Shown here piece by piece: positions 27,003-35,861 of a stretch of 61,174 bases of DNA. Origin of the DNA: Oceanibaculum nanhaiense (GTDB lineage Bacteria > Pseudomonadota > Alphaproteobacteria > Oceanibaculales > Oceanibaculaceae); contig NZ_MPOB01000014.1 in the NCBI RefSeq assembly GCF_002148795.1, positions 1-61,174 on the forward strand, in the 5' to 3' direction. A model generated the notes under the pieces. The model was given only the letters and a program-made list of their open reading frames with translations, was not told the DNA's origin and made no database searches. Numbering within the stretch: the first letter of the stretch is position 1; each line of letters begins with the position of its first letter. The position numbers and the translations under genes were made by a program.

Positions 27003-27974
27003 ATGAATTTGTGGCAGCTCCAGGTATTCCGCGAGGTTATGCTGACCGGCTCCCTGACCAAGGCCGCGAAGAACCTTGGCCGGACGCAGCCGGCGATCAG
27101 CGCCGCCATTGCAAATCTTGAGCGCCATGTCGGCTATGAGCTGTTTGAACGGAAGAACAGCCGCCTGCACCCGGTTCCCGAAGCCCAGTTCCTGCTCAGC
27201 GAGGCCGAAGGCATTCTCGGCCGCATCTCGTCGCTTGAGCGGTCGATGCGGGAAGGCAGCGGCCTCGGCAGCGCCCAGGTCCGCGTCGCCTGCATGCCGA
27301 TACTGGCTGATTTCTTTATGCCCCGCGTTATCGGCCAATTCACGCGGCAGCATCCGAACACGCATTTCCTGATGATGGCGCCCAGCTCGTTCAATATTTA
27401 TGAGCGCATTGCCGCGCAGCAATTCGATGTCGGGCTTGCTGAACTTGGCTGGGAGTCGGACCTCGTCCATGTGGACAAGTTCGAGGTGAATTGCGTCTGC
27501 GCCCTCTCCAGCAAGGACCCATTGGCATCGCGTCCGTTCGTGACGCCGGGCGATCTCGATGGCCGGCCCTGCGCGACATTACTGCCGGAGCATGTGATTC
27601 CGCGCCGGTTACGGCAGATTTACGAGGAAGCCGGGGCACGCCTCAACGTTCAGTTCGAATTGCAGAACGCCGCCTCGCAATATCCCCTGATCGCCGAGAA
27701 CATCGCCTATGGCATTTTCTCCCCGCTCAGTGCCTGGATATACCGCACCACCCATCAGCGCCCGCAGGAAATCAGTTTCCTGCCGTTGCGCCCATCGGTC
27801 GTTTATCCGTTCGCGATCCTGACGCCGATGCACCGGCCCATGTCACGGCTTTCGCGGGAATTCATCGCCCTGTTGCTGGACGAAGTCCGAAAGCTGATCC
27901 TTGAGATGGATTCCATCTTCAATGCCGGCCCGGTCACCGATTACCGCACCGCCATATCGATCGCGAAAACATAA
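27003..27974 (+). CDS. LysR-family transcriptional regulator
   Basis: A 323-residue LysR protein starting MNLWQLQVFREVMLTGSLTKAAKN, with the recognition helix in GRTQPAISAAIANLERHVG. I chose this ATG over one nine codons upstream because LysR proteins normally begin four to six residues before the first helix and GAGG precedes it. The effector domain begins at VRVACMPILADFFMPRV. It is divergent from the TAXI-TRAP-DadA operon and 35 bases upstream of the three-subunit flavoenzyme operon, so it may control both. Confidence 0.92.
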   Translation: MNLWQLQVFREVMLTGSLTKAAKNLGRTQPAISAAIANLERHVGYELFERKNSRLHPVPEAQFLLSEAEGILGRISSLERSMREGSGLGSAQVRVACMPILADFFMPRVIGQFTRQHPNTHFLMMAPSSFNIYERIAAQQFDVGLAELGWESDLVHVDKFEVNCVCALSSKDPLASRPFVTPGDLDGRPCATLLPEHVIPRRLRQIYEEAGARLNVQFELQNAASQYPLIAENIAYGIFSPLSAWIYRTTHQRPQEISFLPLRPSVVYPFAILTPMHRPMSRLSREFIALLLDEVRKLILEMDSIFNAGPVTDYRTAISIAKT

Positions 27975-28009
27975 CTGTTTGACAGACGCCGTCGGCGCCT
28001 TCTTTCCTA

Positions 28010-29182
28010 ATGGCCCTTCACCTTGCGTCTCCAGGCGGGCCGATGCCGGTCAACTCTTCGGATAAAAACTACGATGTCGCCGTTATCGGCGGCGGCATGA
28101 TCGGGCCGGCGGTCGCCCTCGGCCTGCTTGAGCGTGGACTCGATGTCTGCATCCTCGACGAGGCGGACGATGTGCTGCGCGTGGCGCGTGGCAATTTTGG
28201 CCTGGTGTGGTTTCAGGGCAAGGGTTTCGGCATGCCGCGCTATGTCGAATGGACCCGCCGTTCGGCTTCCCTGTTCCCTGGCTTCGCGCAGGAACTGCGG
28301 GAATCGACGGGCGTCGATATAGGCCTTGCACAGCCGGGCGGGCTGGAGCTTCTGCTCGGCGACGAGGAAGAAGCGCGCCGGCGGCATTATCTGGGGCAGA
28401 TCTATCAGCAGGGTGGCGGCGCCCGCTATGAGGTCGAATTTCTCGACCGAAAGCAGGTTGAGGAGATGCTGCCGGGGGTCCGGCTTGGCGATGGCGTCAC
28501 GGCGGCGTCCTACAGCCCCCTCGACGGTCATGTGAACCCGTTGTTCCTGCTGCGGGCCATGCATACGCGCTTCCGCCAGCTGGGCGGCGCCTATCTGCCG
28601 CATCATCACGTGTCCGGCGTCACGCGGCGCGGCAGCGCCTATGAGCTGCAAACCGCCGGCGGTATCGTGAGCGCCGGCAAGATCGTGATCGCCGCCGGCC
28701 ACGGATTGCGCGATCTGGGGCCGCCGCTTGGCCTCGACGTGCCGATCCGCCCGCAACGCGGACATATCCTGGTGACGGAGCGGACCCAACCCTTCCTGCC
28801 GATGCCGATGAGTGCGTTCCGGCAGACCGTGGAGGGGTCGGTCATGCTCGGCGTGTCGGCCGAGGAAGTCGGCTATGACGACAGCATCAACACCGCGACG
28901 TTGCAGACCATTGCCGAACGGGCCGGTCGGATCATCCCGGCCTTGCGGCAACTGAACATTGTCCGCACCTGGTCGGCCCTGCGTGTCCTGACCCCCGACA
29001 AATGCCCGGTTTACACGGAATCCAGGACCCATCCCGGCATCTATGCCATCGCCTCGCACAGTGGCGTCACCCTTGCCGCCGCCAATGCGAAAGTCGCATC
29101 GGGATGGATTGCCGGCGATCCACCGCCGCCGGAGTTCGAAGCCTTCGGGCTGGAGAGGTTCGATGCTGAAGCGACGGCATAG
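28010..29182 (+). CDS. FAD-dependent oxidoreductase, HcnC / opine oxidase subunit B-like
   Basis: A 390-residue flavoprotein of the DAO family. YDVAVIGGGMIGPAVALGLLERG is the FAD fold; VIAAGHGLRDLGPPLGLDVPIRPQRGHILVTER and IYAIASHSGVTLAAANAKV are the later DAO blocks. The next two genes encode a small 2Fe-2S protein and a larger FAD/NAD protein with a BFD-like cluster; together this is the subunit set of hydrogen cyanide synthase HcnABC, opine oxidase and some L-proline or D-amino acid dehydrogenases. The internal ATG at 28043 (MPVNSSDKN) is as likely a start. This subunit should bind the amine substrate. Confidence 0.88.
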   Translation: MALHLASPGGPMPVNSSDKNYDVAVIGGGMIGPAVALGLLERGLDVCILDEADDVLRVARGNFGLVWFQGKGFGMPRYVEWTRRSASLFPGFAQELRESTGVDIGLAQPGGLELLLGDEEEARRRHYLGQIYQQGGGARYEVEFLDRKQVEEMLPGVRLGDGVTAASYSPLDGHVNPLFLLRAMHTRFRQLGGAYLPHHHVSGVTRRGSAYELQTAGGIVSAGKIVIAAGHGLRDLGPPLGLDVPIRPQRGHILVTERTQPFLPMPMSAFRQTVEGSVMLGVSAEEVGYDDSINTATLQTIAERAGRIIPALRQLNIVRTWSALRVLTPDKCPVYTESRTHPGIYAIASHSGVTLAAANAKVASGWIAGDPPPPEFEAFGLERFDAEATA

Positions 29183-29462
29183 CGCGGCGCCGGGGATCAT
29201 CATCGAGATCGACGGCGCGCAGGTCGAGGCCGCACAGGGCGACACCGTCGCCGCCGCCGTCCTCGCCCATAGCGACAGCGCGACGCGGGCGACGCCGGTA
29301 TCCGGCAGCGGCAGGGCGCCCTATTGCATGATGGGCGTCTGCTTCGAGTGCCTGATGGAGATCGACGGCATCCCGAACCGCCAGGCCTGCATGGTGACGG
29401 TCGCGCCGGGGATGCGGATCGCGCGTCAGCTGGGTTCCCGCAAGCTCGGGGACCGCACATGA
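29163..29462 (+). CDS. Small 2Fe-2S protein, HcnA / opine oxidase small subunit-like
   Basis: A 99-residue protein with the ferredoxin-like cluster binding pattern of sarcosine-oxidase and HcnA-type subunits: Cys in APYCMMGVCFECLMEIDG and a fourth Cys in RQACMVTV. GDTVAAAVLAH is the usual lead-in. The ATG lies inside the end of the upstream gene (about 20 bases overlap), and its stop overlaps the next start by 4 bases, so all three chains should be made together. Electron carrier between the two flavin subunits. Confidence 0.88.
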   Translation: MLKRRHSAAPGIIIEIDGAQVEAAQGDTVAAAVLAHSDSATRATPVSGSGRAPYCMMGVCFECLMEIDGIPNRQACMVTVAPGMRIARQLGSRKLGDRT

Positions 29463-30865
29463 CCGTTTTCGATTTCGACCTGGTCATCATTGGTGCCGGT
29501 GCCGCCGGCATGGCGGCTGCCGCGGCGGCATCGGCGCTCGGGCTCAGCACCGCCCTTGTAGATGAACAGCGGCAGCCGGGCGGGCAGATCTACCGCTCCA
29601 TTGAGGCGGTAGAAAAAGAACGGCCGCAAGACCTCCCCATGCTGGGCCGGGATTATGCCCATGGCAGTGATCTGGTACGGGCATTCAGGGCCGCCGACAC
29701 GGTGCGCTATCTTGCCGGGCAGGCGGCCTGGCAGGTCGAACGCGATGGCGGCGTCTGGTGCAGCGACGGCGCGCGCGCCAGCCGCCTGCGGGCGCGCCAC
29801 GTCCTGCTGGCGACTGGCGCCATGGAACGTGCTGTGCCGGTGCCGGGCTGGACCCTGCCCGGTGTGATGACGGCAGGGGCGGCGCAAATCCTGCTGAAGA
29901 GCAGCGGCATGGTCCCCGACGGGCCAGTCGCGCTGGCCGGCGGCGGCCCCCTGCTGCTGTTGATTGCCGATCAGCTGATTCAGGCAGGCGCGTCGATTTC
30001 GGTATTCGCCGAAACCACGTCCTGGCGCGACTATGTGCGCGCCGCCCGTCACCTGCCGAAAGCGTTGCGCGCGCCCGACTATCTGAAAAAAGGCATCGCC
30101 ATGCGGCGGCGGATCAGGGCGGCCGGCGTCGAGATCGTCAGCGGCATCTCCGGGCTGGAAATCGCTGGAACGCAGCGTGCGGCCGGTGTGGCCTTCGATG
30201 TTGCCGGCAGGCGCCGGGAAATCGCCGCCGATACCGTGTTGCTGCATCATGGCGTGGTGCCGAACACCCAGGCGACGCGGCAATTGCGCCTGCCCCATGA
30301 ATGGCAAGGGGCACAGCATTACTGGTATCCGAAGACCGACGATTTCGGGGCGACCGAGGCCGGGGCCATCTTCGTTGCCGGCGATGGTGCTGGAATCCTC
30401 GGCGCACGCGCGGCCGAGCTGTCCGGGCGGCTGGCGGTGCTGGAAATCGCCCACCGGCTTGGCCGGATCGATGCGGCAGAGCGCGACCGCCTGGCCGGGC
30501 CGTTGCGGCGTGACCGCGACCGCCAGGCGGCGGTACGGCCGATGCTTGACGCGCTCTTCCCGCCGCCAGCGGAAATCCTCAACCCGCCAAAGGACGAGAC
30601 CATCATCTGCCGCTGCGAGGAGGTGACGGCCGGCGAGGTCCGTCAGGCTGCGGACCTCGGGGTGCCGGGGCCCAATCAGTTGAAAGCGTTCCTGCGCGCC
30701 GGCATGGGGCCGTGCCAGGGGCGGCTGTGCGGCCTGTCGGTGACGGAGATCATCGCCGCCCGGCAGGAAAGGTCACCGCAAACGGTCGGCGCCTATCGCA
30801 TTCGCCCGCCGCTGAAGCCGCTGTCCGTCGCGGAACTGGCCGACATGCAGCCGGAAGCGGACTGA
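29459..30865 (+). CDS. FAD/NAD(P)-binding oxidoreductase with BFD-like 2Fe-2S domain, HcnB / opine oxidase subunit A-like
   Basis: A 468-residue protein. An N-terminal FAD fold (FDLVIIGAGAAGMAAAAAAS) is followed by GGQIYRS, LLATGAMERAVPVPGWTLPGV and a second Rossmann section. Near residue 380 a BFD-like region begins with ICRCEEVTAGEVRQA and ends GPCQGRLCG, giving four Cys for a 2Fe-2S cluster. This layout is that of HcnB/OoxA/SoxA-like subunits. It shares a 4-base overlap with the small 2Fe-2S gene. The complex would oxidise an amino acid, imino acid or opine; cyanide production is one known outcome of the family but cannot be claimed here. Confidence 0.9.
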   Translation: MTVFDFDLVIIGAGAAGMAAAAAASALGLSTALVDEQRQPGGQIYRSIEAVEKERPQDLPMLGRDYAHGSDLVRAFRAADTVRYLAGQAAWQVERDGGVWCSDGARASRLRARHVLLATGAMERAVPVPGWTLPGVMTAGAAQILLKSSGMVPDGPVALAGGGPLLLLIADQLIQAGASISVFAETTSWRDYVRAARHLPKALRAPDYLKKGIAMRRRIRAAGVEIVSGISGLEIAGTQRAAGVAFDVAGRRREIAADTVLLHHGVVPNTQATRQLRLPHEWQGAQHYWYPKTDDFGATEAGAIFVAGDGAGILGARAAELSGRLAVLEIAHRLGRIDAAERDRLAGPLRRDRDRQAAVRPMLDALFPPPAEILNPPKDETIICRCEEVTAGEVRQAADLGVPGPNQLKAFLRAGMGPCQGRLCGLSVTEIIAARQERSPQTVGAYRIRPPLKPLSVAELADMQPEAD

Positions 30866-30878
30866 CCCGACACACATT

Positions 30879-31075
30879 GGCTGTTTCATGGTGCCGGTCA
30901 GGCGGTCCTTCAGCTTGTACCAGTTCATCATCACCGGCAGGAACCAGGGCTTGCCGTGCGGTTCCGTCGCAATCATCTCGGAAATCACTGGCACCAGCTG
31001 GCGGCGCACGCCGCCATGATAGAGGTCGGAGCCGATCTCATCATGCAGGCTGGTCCCCTTCTCCAGCCTTCCGCG
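30879..31075 (-). pseudogene. Coding-like fragment of an unrecognised protein
   Basis: In the same frame as the GntR gene and starting right after its stop codon, about 65 codons run with strongly GC-biased third positions: EIGSDLYHGGVRRQ, then LVPVISEMIATEPHGKPW, then FLPVMMNWYKLKDRLTG. Such composition and residue mix look like real protein rather than an antisense shadow. No ATG begins it; a GTG at 31007-31009 is possible but has no clear ribosome-binding site, and the frame fades into the antisense of the neighbouring flavoprotein gene. I read it as a decayed 3' end of a lost gene. Family not recognised. Confidence 0.35.
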
Positions 31076-31999
31076 CTACTCGTCGAGGCTGGTGTAATCC
31101 GCCGCCTGGGTCAGATGCCGGCGCAGCAGCGCCTCCGCCCAGGCTAGGTCGCCGCTGTCGAGCGCCTCGATGATCGCCAGATGCTCGCGGCAGGACTGCA
31201 CGATACGCTCGCTCGCCATGCCGGTGAATTCGGCATATTCGCGCATCCGGCGCAGATTGTTCTGGTGCCGGATGGCCTGCTGGAAATAACGGTTGCCGGA
31301 GAATTCGGCGATCATTTCGTGGAACGCCGTGTTGGTCTGGAACCAGTGTTCGGAGGTTACCTGTTCCGGCGCCGCCAGGATTTCCTCATGCTGCTGGCGC
31401 ATGGTCTCCAGCTTCGCCCTGTCCACCGCGAAATGCCGGGCGCGCAGCGCGCCGCATTCCACGACAATGCGGAACTCGTAGGAATCCTCGTAGGCCCGGT
31501 CGTTCTCCAGCATCTCGACGAAGCCCCAGCCATGGCCGCGCAGCCGCTCGATCAGCCCTTCGCCGGTCAGTCGGGCGAGCACACGGGCCAGCAGCGCGCG
31601 CGACACGCCATAGCGCTCCGCCAGCTCCGCCTCGGTCACCTCATGGCCGATATGGCCCAGCGCGCGGTCGCGCAGCATGCGGTCATGGATGATTGAGAGG
31701 CGCGATTCAGGGAAATCCTGGGCTGCCTCGCCGGGTGCCGGCAGGCGCGCGACCAGGAAGCCGCGGCCCTTTTCCGAACGCAGGAAGCCCTGCGCCTCCA
31801 GAAACCGCATGGCGGTACGCACCGGCGAGCGGGACACTGACAGCTCCTTCGCCACGCGCTGTTCGGGCAGGCGGGAGCCCGGTTCCGGACGCTGCTCGGC
31901 CAGCATGGCAAGGATGCGTCCGGCGATCTCCGCCTGCAGGTCGCTGCGCGGCGCGTCGCCCTCCCGCGCCGAAACCGTGGCGCTCTCATCCTCCGTCAT
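31076..31999 (-). CDS. GntR-family regulator, FadR (FCD) subfamily
   Basis: A 307-residue regulator. An N-terminal winged helix (about 24-95: AGRILAMLAEQRPEPGSRLPEQRVAKELSVSRSPVRTAMRFLEAQGFL) is followed by a helical FCD effector domain. The middle (TEAELAERYGVSRALLARVLARLTGEGLIE) looks like a second helix-turn-helix, which is unusual for a plain FadR-type protein. FCD motifs include EFRIVVECGALRARHF and NTAFHEMIAEFSGN with likely metal-binding His. It is divergent from the C45 hydrolase and peptide importer operon and probably its regulator. Confidence 0.9.
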   Translation of the reverse strand: MTEDESATVSAREGDAPRSDLQAEIAGRILAMLAEQRPEPGSRLPEQRVAKELSVSRSPVRTAMRFLEAQGFLRSEKGRGFLVARLPAPGEAAQDFPESRLSIIHDRMLRDRALGHIGHEVTEAELAERYGVSRALLARVLARLTGEGLIERLRGHGWGFVEMLENDRAYEDSYEFRIVVECGALRARHFAVDRAKLETMRQQHEEILAAPEQVTSEHWFQTNTAFHEMIAEFSGNRYFQQAIRHQNNLRRMREYAEFTGMASERIVQSCREHLAIIEALDSGDLAWAEALLRRHLTQAADYTSLDE

Positions 32000-32061
32000 G
32001 CTCGATTCCTATTTGTATAATTTAATTTCATAGTTCGATTTTGACTCTAAAACCCCTGGAC

Positions 32062-32093
32062 TTTGTGTTTTTTTTGCAATCAAAATACACAAA
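32062..32093. promoter_or_regulatory. Inverted repeat in the GntR-C45 divergent promoter
   Basis: TTTGTGT and ACACAAA form a 7-bp inverted repeat, extended by T and A tracts to 11 of 12 positions, in the AT-rich gap between the two divergent genes. It ends 22 bases before the C45 start, so a bound repressor would block that promoter. A GntR operator is the natural guess. Confidence 0.4.
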
Positions 32094-32115
32094 TCTGTCA
32101 TTCAGGATAATCCCC

Positions 32116-33258
32116 ATGAGCTATCAGCCTTTCCCGCTAATCGAGATTTCCGGTACCCCCACGGAGCGCGGCCGTTCCTATGGCGCGCAGGCCACGGAGA
32201 GAATCCATAAGGGGGCGGGGCATTATGTCGAGCAGATTCGCAAGATGGGCCTGACGCAGGAGGATATGGGCCGGCTGATCGCCGCCTTCCTGCCGACGGT
32301 GAAGGAATTCGATCCCGCTTATGCCGAGGAGATGGCCGGCATCGCCGAGGGCGCGAAGATCGAGCTGGAGGCGATCCTGCTGCTGAACTGCCGCACCGAG
32401 ATCCTGCAGCTGGCCCGCCGCCATGCCGGCCTGCTGGACGAGCCGGATGGCTGCACCGGCGCGGTGATCCTGCCGGAGGCCAGCCTGAACGGCGAGCTGA
32501 TCCACGGCCAGAACTGGGACTGGAAGGCGGAATGCGTGGAAACCGCCGTTGTCCTGCGCATCCGGCGCGAGGATGGGCCGGACCTGATGACCTTCACCGA
32601 GGCGGGGGCGCTGGCCCGCGCCGGCTTCAACGCCACCGGTGTGGCGATCACCGCGAACTATCTGGAATCCGACCTCGACTATACGCAGGAAGGCATCCCG
32701 CTGCCGCTGATCCGCCGCAAGGTGCTGGAGTGCGAGCATCTGGCCGACGCCATCCGCGCGGTCGCCTGCACGCCGAAATCGGCCTCCAACAACATGATCC
32801 TCAGCGCCCGCGACGGTTTCGCCATCGATTTCGAATGCGCGCCGAACGAGGCCTTCGCGATCCGGCCGGAAAACGGGCTGATCGTCCATGCCAACCACTG
32901 GAACAGCCCGGTGGCGCTGTCCAAGGTGAAGGATGCCGGCATCCTCAGCACGCCGGAGAGCTATTACCGCGATTGGCGGGTGCGCCAGCATCTGGAGAAG
33001 AAGCTGGGCAAGCTGACCGTGGACGATCTGCGCGAGGCTTTCTTCGACGATTTCCTGACACCCTATTCGGTGTGCCGTCCGCCGCGCCCGTCGCATGCCG
33101 GCAATATCAGCTCGACCGTGGCGATGATCCTGATGCGCCCGGCGGCCGGCATCATGGAGGTGGCGCCGATGCCTTCGCGCAACCGGGAGTTCACCACCTA
33201 CACGCTGGAGACACGGGCCCGCAAAGGGCTGCCCGATACCCGCGAAGCGGCCGAGTAA
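32116..33258 (+). CDS. C45-family Ntn-hydrolase (acyl-CoA:6-aminopenicillanate acyltransferase-like)
   Basis: A 380-residue cytosolic Ntn-hydrolase. The expected autocleavage site is Gly112-Cys113 in DGCTGAVIL, so Cys113 would become the N-terminal nucleophile after processing. GTPTERGRSYGAQ near the start and HGQNWDWKAECVETAVVLR are the other family blocks. Start chosen at MSYQPFPLIE, where CAGGATAA precedes it and the family N-terminus begins; an earlier ATG adds 25 hydrophobic, unconserved residues. Relatives cleave or form amide bonds to acyl groups or peptides. It heads a dipeptide-type importer operon, so it probably cleaves what the importer brings in. Penicillin chemistry is not implied. 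Confidence 0.9.
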   Translation: MSYQPFPLIEISGTPTERGRSYGAQATERIHKGAGHYVEQIRKMGLTQEDMGRLIAAFLPTVKEFDPAYAEEMAGIAEGAKIELEAILLLNCRTEILQLARRHAGLLDEPDGCTGAVILPEASLNGELIHGQNWDWKAECVETAVVLRIRREDGPDLMTFTEAGALARAGFNATGVAITANYLESDLDYTQEGIPLPLIRRKVLECEHLADAIRAVACTPKSASNNMILSARDGFAIDFECAPNEAFAIRPENGLIVHANHWNSPVALSKVKDAGILSTPESYYRDWRVRQHLEKKLGKLTVDDLREAFFDDFLTPYSVCRPPRPSHAGNISSTVAMILMRPAAGIMEVAPMPSRNREFTTYTLETRARKGLPDTREAAE

Positions 33259-33309
33259 AAGCCGCGCGGACCAAAACAGAATAATCCTCGAACAGGCAGG
33301 ATCTGGGAC

Positions 33310-34866
33310 ATGACTTATGCGAAAAGGTTGACCGGGCTGGCGCTTGCGCTGGCCGTTGCCGGCGCGGCAGGCGCCGCACAGGCGGAAACCTCGGTTAAGG
33401 TGTCGCTGAACGCCGACATCCGTTCGACATATCCGGGAGTGAATCGCGACGCCAATACCGACGGCGTGGTGCACCACATCGTCGAAGGGCTGGTCGCCTT
33501 CAAGGAGAACAGCGAGGTCGCCCCGCTGCTGGCCGAGAAGATCGACCTGTCCGCCGACGGGCTGACCTACAGCTTCACCCTGCGCAAAGGGGTCAAGTTC
33601 CATAATGGCGCGCCGCTGACCGCCGACGACGTGCTGTTCACCTGGTCCAGATACATGGACAAGGACACCAAGTGGCGCTGCTTCTCCGATTTCTCCAAGG
33701 GCATCAGCAAGGTCGCCAAGGTGGAGAAGACCGGCGACATGAGCGTCGCCTTCACGCTGGAGCAGCCCAGCGCGCTGTTCCTGGGGCAGATGGCGCGCAT
33801 CGATTGTGGCGGCACCGGCATCCTCCATAAGGACAGCTTCGCCGCCGATGGCAGCTTCGTGAAGCCGGTCGGTACCGGCCCCTACAGCCTGGCTGAATGG
33901 AAGAAGGGAGAATATGTCGAGCTGGAGAAGTTCGCCGGTTACAGCCCGCGCACCGAGAAGCGCGACGGCTATGCGGGGGAGCGTGTCGCCCATATCGACA
34001 AGGTGCGCTTTGTCGTCATCCCTGACGGCTCGGCCGCCAAGGCGGCGCTGCTCAGCGGCTCCATCGATGTGCTGGCGGATCTCGATGTCAGCCATCTGAA
34101 AGAGGTGAAGGCCGCCAAGGGCGTTGTCGTCGATAGCGCGACCACCATGGGTCTCAGCGCCTTCCTGCTGCAGACCAAGGACCCGGTCTTCGCCGATGTC
34201 CGCATGCGCAAGGCACTGGCCCACGCCATCGACATGTCGGCCATCGTCGATGCGGTGACGCTGGGTACGGCCACGCCGAACAACTCGCCGATCCCGACGG
34301 TCAGCGCGTTCTATGGCAAGCCGCAGGGCGAGCAGATCAAGTACGATCCGGCGCTGGCGAAGAAGCTGGCCGCCGAGGCCGGCTACAAGGGCGAGCCGAT
34401 CAAGATGGTCACCAACAAGCGCTATGCCGCCTCCTTCGACTCGGCGGTGTTCGCGCAGGCGATGGCCAAGGATGCCGGCATCAATATCGAGCTGGAGGTG
34501 ATTGAGTGGGCGACCCAGCTGGATATGTACCTGAAGGGCAATTACCAGATGATGTCCTTCCTGTATTCGGCGCGCCTCGACCCGTCGCTCAGCTTCGACA
34601 TGTTCTCCGGCCCGAAGGAAACCCAGGCGCGCAAGGTGTGGGACAATCCGGAAGCGCAGAAGCTGATCGCGAAGTCGATGGCGATCTCCGACAAGGCCGA
34701 GCGGCAGAAGCTGTTCGATACGCTGGAAGCCATGTTCCGCGCCGACCTGCCGATGCTGGTTCTGTATAACGGCTCCGACATCGCGGCCTATTCGGACAGG
34801 CTGGAGGGCTATAAATCCTGGATGGCCGGCCAGCCACGGCTCTGGGGCGTGAAGGTCAAGGGCTGA
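33310..34866 (+). CDS. Peptide/nickel-type ABC transporter substrate-binding protein (SBP_bac_5)
   Basis: A 518-residue periplasmic protein. Signal peptide: MTYAKRLTG, a long Ala/Leu core and a GAAQAET cleavage zone near residue 25. Mature features of family 5 are HHIVEGLVAFKENSEVAPLLAEK, YSFTLRKGVKFHNGAPLTADDVLFTWSR and DVRMRKALAHAIDM. It supplies the DppBCDF-like proteins encoded next. Ligands of this family range from peptides to opines and heterocycles; the C45 partner suggests an amide-linked compound. Unlike other binding-protein genes in the window it is not followed by a clear hairpin. Confidence 0.93.
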   Translation: MTYAKRLTGLALALAVAGAAGAAQAETSVKVSLNADIRSTYPGVNRDANTDGVVHHIVEGLVAFKENSEVAPLLAEKIDLSADGLTYSFTLRKGVKFHNGAPLTADDVLFTWSRYMDKDTKWRCFSDFSKGISKVAKVEKTGDMSVAFTLEQPSALFLGQMARIDCGGTGILHKDSFAADGSFVKPVGTGPYSLAEWKKGEYVELEKFAGYSPRTEKRDGYAGERVAHIDKVRFVVIPDGSAAKAALLSGSIDVLADLDVSHLKEVKAAKGVVVDSATTMGLSAFLLQTKDPVFADVRMRKALAHAIDMSAIVDAVTLGTATPNNSPIPTVSAFYGKPQGEQIKYDPALAKKLAAEAGYKGEPIKMVTNKRYAASFDSAVFAQAMAKDAGINIELEVIEWATQLDMYLKGNYQMMSFLYSARLDPSLSFDMFSGPKETQARKVWDNPEAQKLIAKSMAISDKAERQKLFDTLEAMFRADLPMLVLYNGSDIAAYSDRLEGYKSWMAGQPRLWGVKVKG

Positions 34867-34916
34867 CAAAGCCGCCCTACCCATATCCAGAGTCCGAAGG
34901 GGAGAGCGGAACCGCC

Positions 34917-35861
34917 ATGCTGCGCTATCTGATCGGCCGGCTGCTGACCACGATTCCGACGCTGCTGCTGGTTTCGCTCTCCGTCTTCGTGCTGATCCGG
35001 CTGGTGCCGGGCGATCCCATCGCGCTGATGCTGGGCGACGCCGCCGATGCGGCGATGGTGCGCGACATCCGCGAGGCCTATGGCCTTGAAGAACCGCTCT
35101 ATGTGCAGTTCGGCCTGTGGCTGCTGAAGGCGGTCTCCGGCGATCTCGGACATTCGATCTCTAACGACGCCGCGGTTACGCCGCTGATCCTCGACCGCTT
35201 CCAGGTCAGCGCCTCGATCGTGCTGATCGCGGTTGCTGTGGCGGCCTTCGTCGCCGTGCCGCTCGGCATGATCGCCGCCTGGCGGCAGAACCGGCTGACC
35301 GACATTCTCATCATCGCCGGCGCCACGCTGCTGCTCTCCCTGCCCAGCTTCTGGCTCGGCCTTCTCCTGCTGCTGCTGTTCGGGCTGAAGCTCGGCTGGG
35401 TGCCGGTGATCGGCTATGTCTCCTTCGCCGAGGATTGGGCGGCGGCCCTTGCCTATATCGCACTGCCGACGCTGACCCTGATCCTGATCGAGATCGGCGT
35501 GCTGACCCGCATGGCGCGCGCCAGCACGGTGGAGGTGCTGCGCCTGGAATACATCACCCATGCCCGCGCCAAGGGTGTGTCGGAAGGGGCGGTCCTGCTG
35601 CGCCACGCGCTGCCCAACGCCTTCGCGCCGACCTGGACGCTGATCGGGCTGGTGCTGGGCAATCTGCTGGGCGGTATCGCGGTGGTAGAGACGGTATTCA
35701 CCCTGCCGGGGCTTGGCCGACTGCTGGTCGATGCGATCTTCGCGCGCGACTATCCGGTGATCCAGGGCTGCATGCTGTTCACCGCCGTCATCTATGTGGT
35801 GGTTAACCTGATCGTCGATCTCTGCTACCCGCTGTTCGACCCGAGGGTGATGTCCGAATGA
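34917..35861 (+). CDS. Dipeptide-type ABC transporter permease (DppB-like)
   Basis: A 314-residue inner-membrane permease with six predicted helices. It begins MLRYLIGRLLTTIPTLLLVSLSVFVLIRLVPGDP, the DppB/OppB hallmark, and ends VNLIVDLCYPLFDPRV. The ATPase-contact EAA loop is EYITHARAKGVSEGAVLLRHALPNA near residue 210. AGGGGAGAG precedes the ATG. It overlaps the next permease gene by 4 bases. Confidence 0.95.
   Translation: MLRYLIGRLLTTIPTLLLVSLSVFVLIRLVPGDPIALMLGDAADAAMVRDIREAYGLEEPLYVQFGLWLLKAVSGDLGHSISNDAAVTPLILDRFQVSASIVLIAVAVAAFVAVPLGMIAAWRQNRLTDILIIAGATLLLSLPSFWLGLLLLLLFGLKLGWVPVIGYVSFAEDWAAALAYIALPTLTLILIEIGVLTRMARASTVEVLRLEYITHARAKGVSEGAVLLRHALPNAFAPTWTLIGLVLGNLLGGIAVVETVFTLPGLGRLLVDAIFARDYPVIQGCMLFTAVIYVVVNLIVDLCYPLFDPRVMSE

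Noticed and set aside
27003-30865. Cyanide synthesis (hcnABC) as the function of the three-subunit flavoenzyme
   Set aside because: The same subunit set serves opine, proline and D-amino acid oxidation; nothing in the sequence singles out cyanide formation.
32137-34884. A 915-residue minus-strand frame opposite the C45 hydrolase and peptide-binding protein
   Set aside because: Mirror of two well-supported genes; composition is His/Arg/Gly-rich without domain marks.
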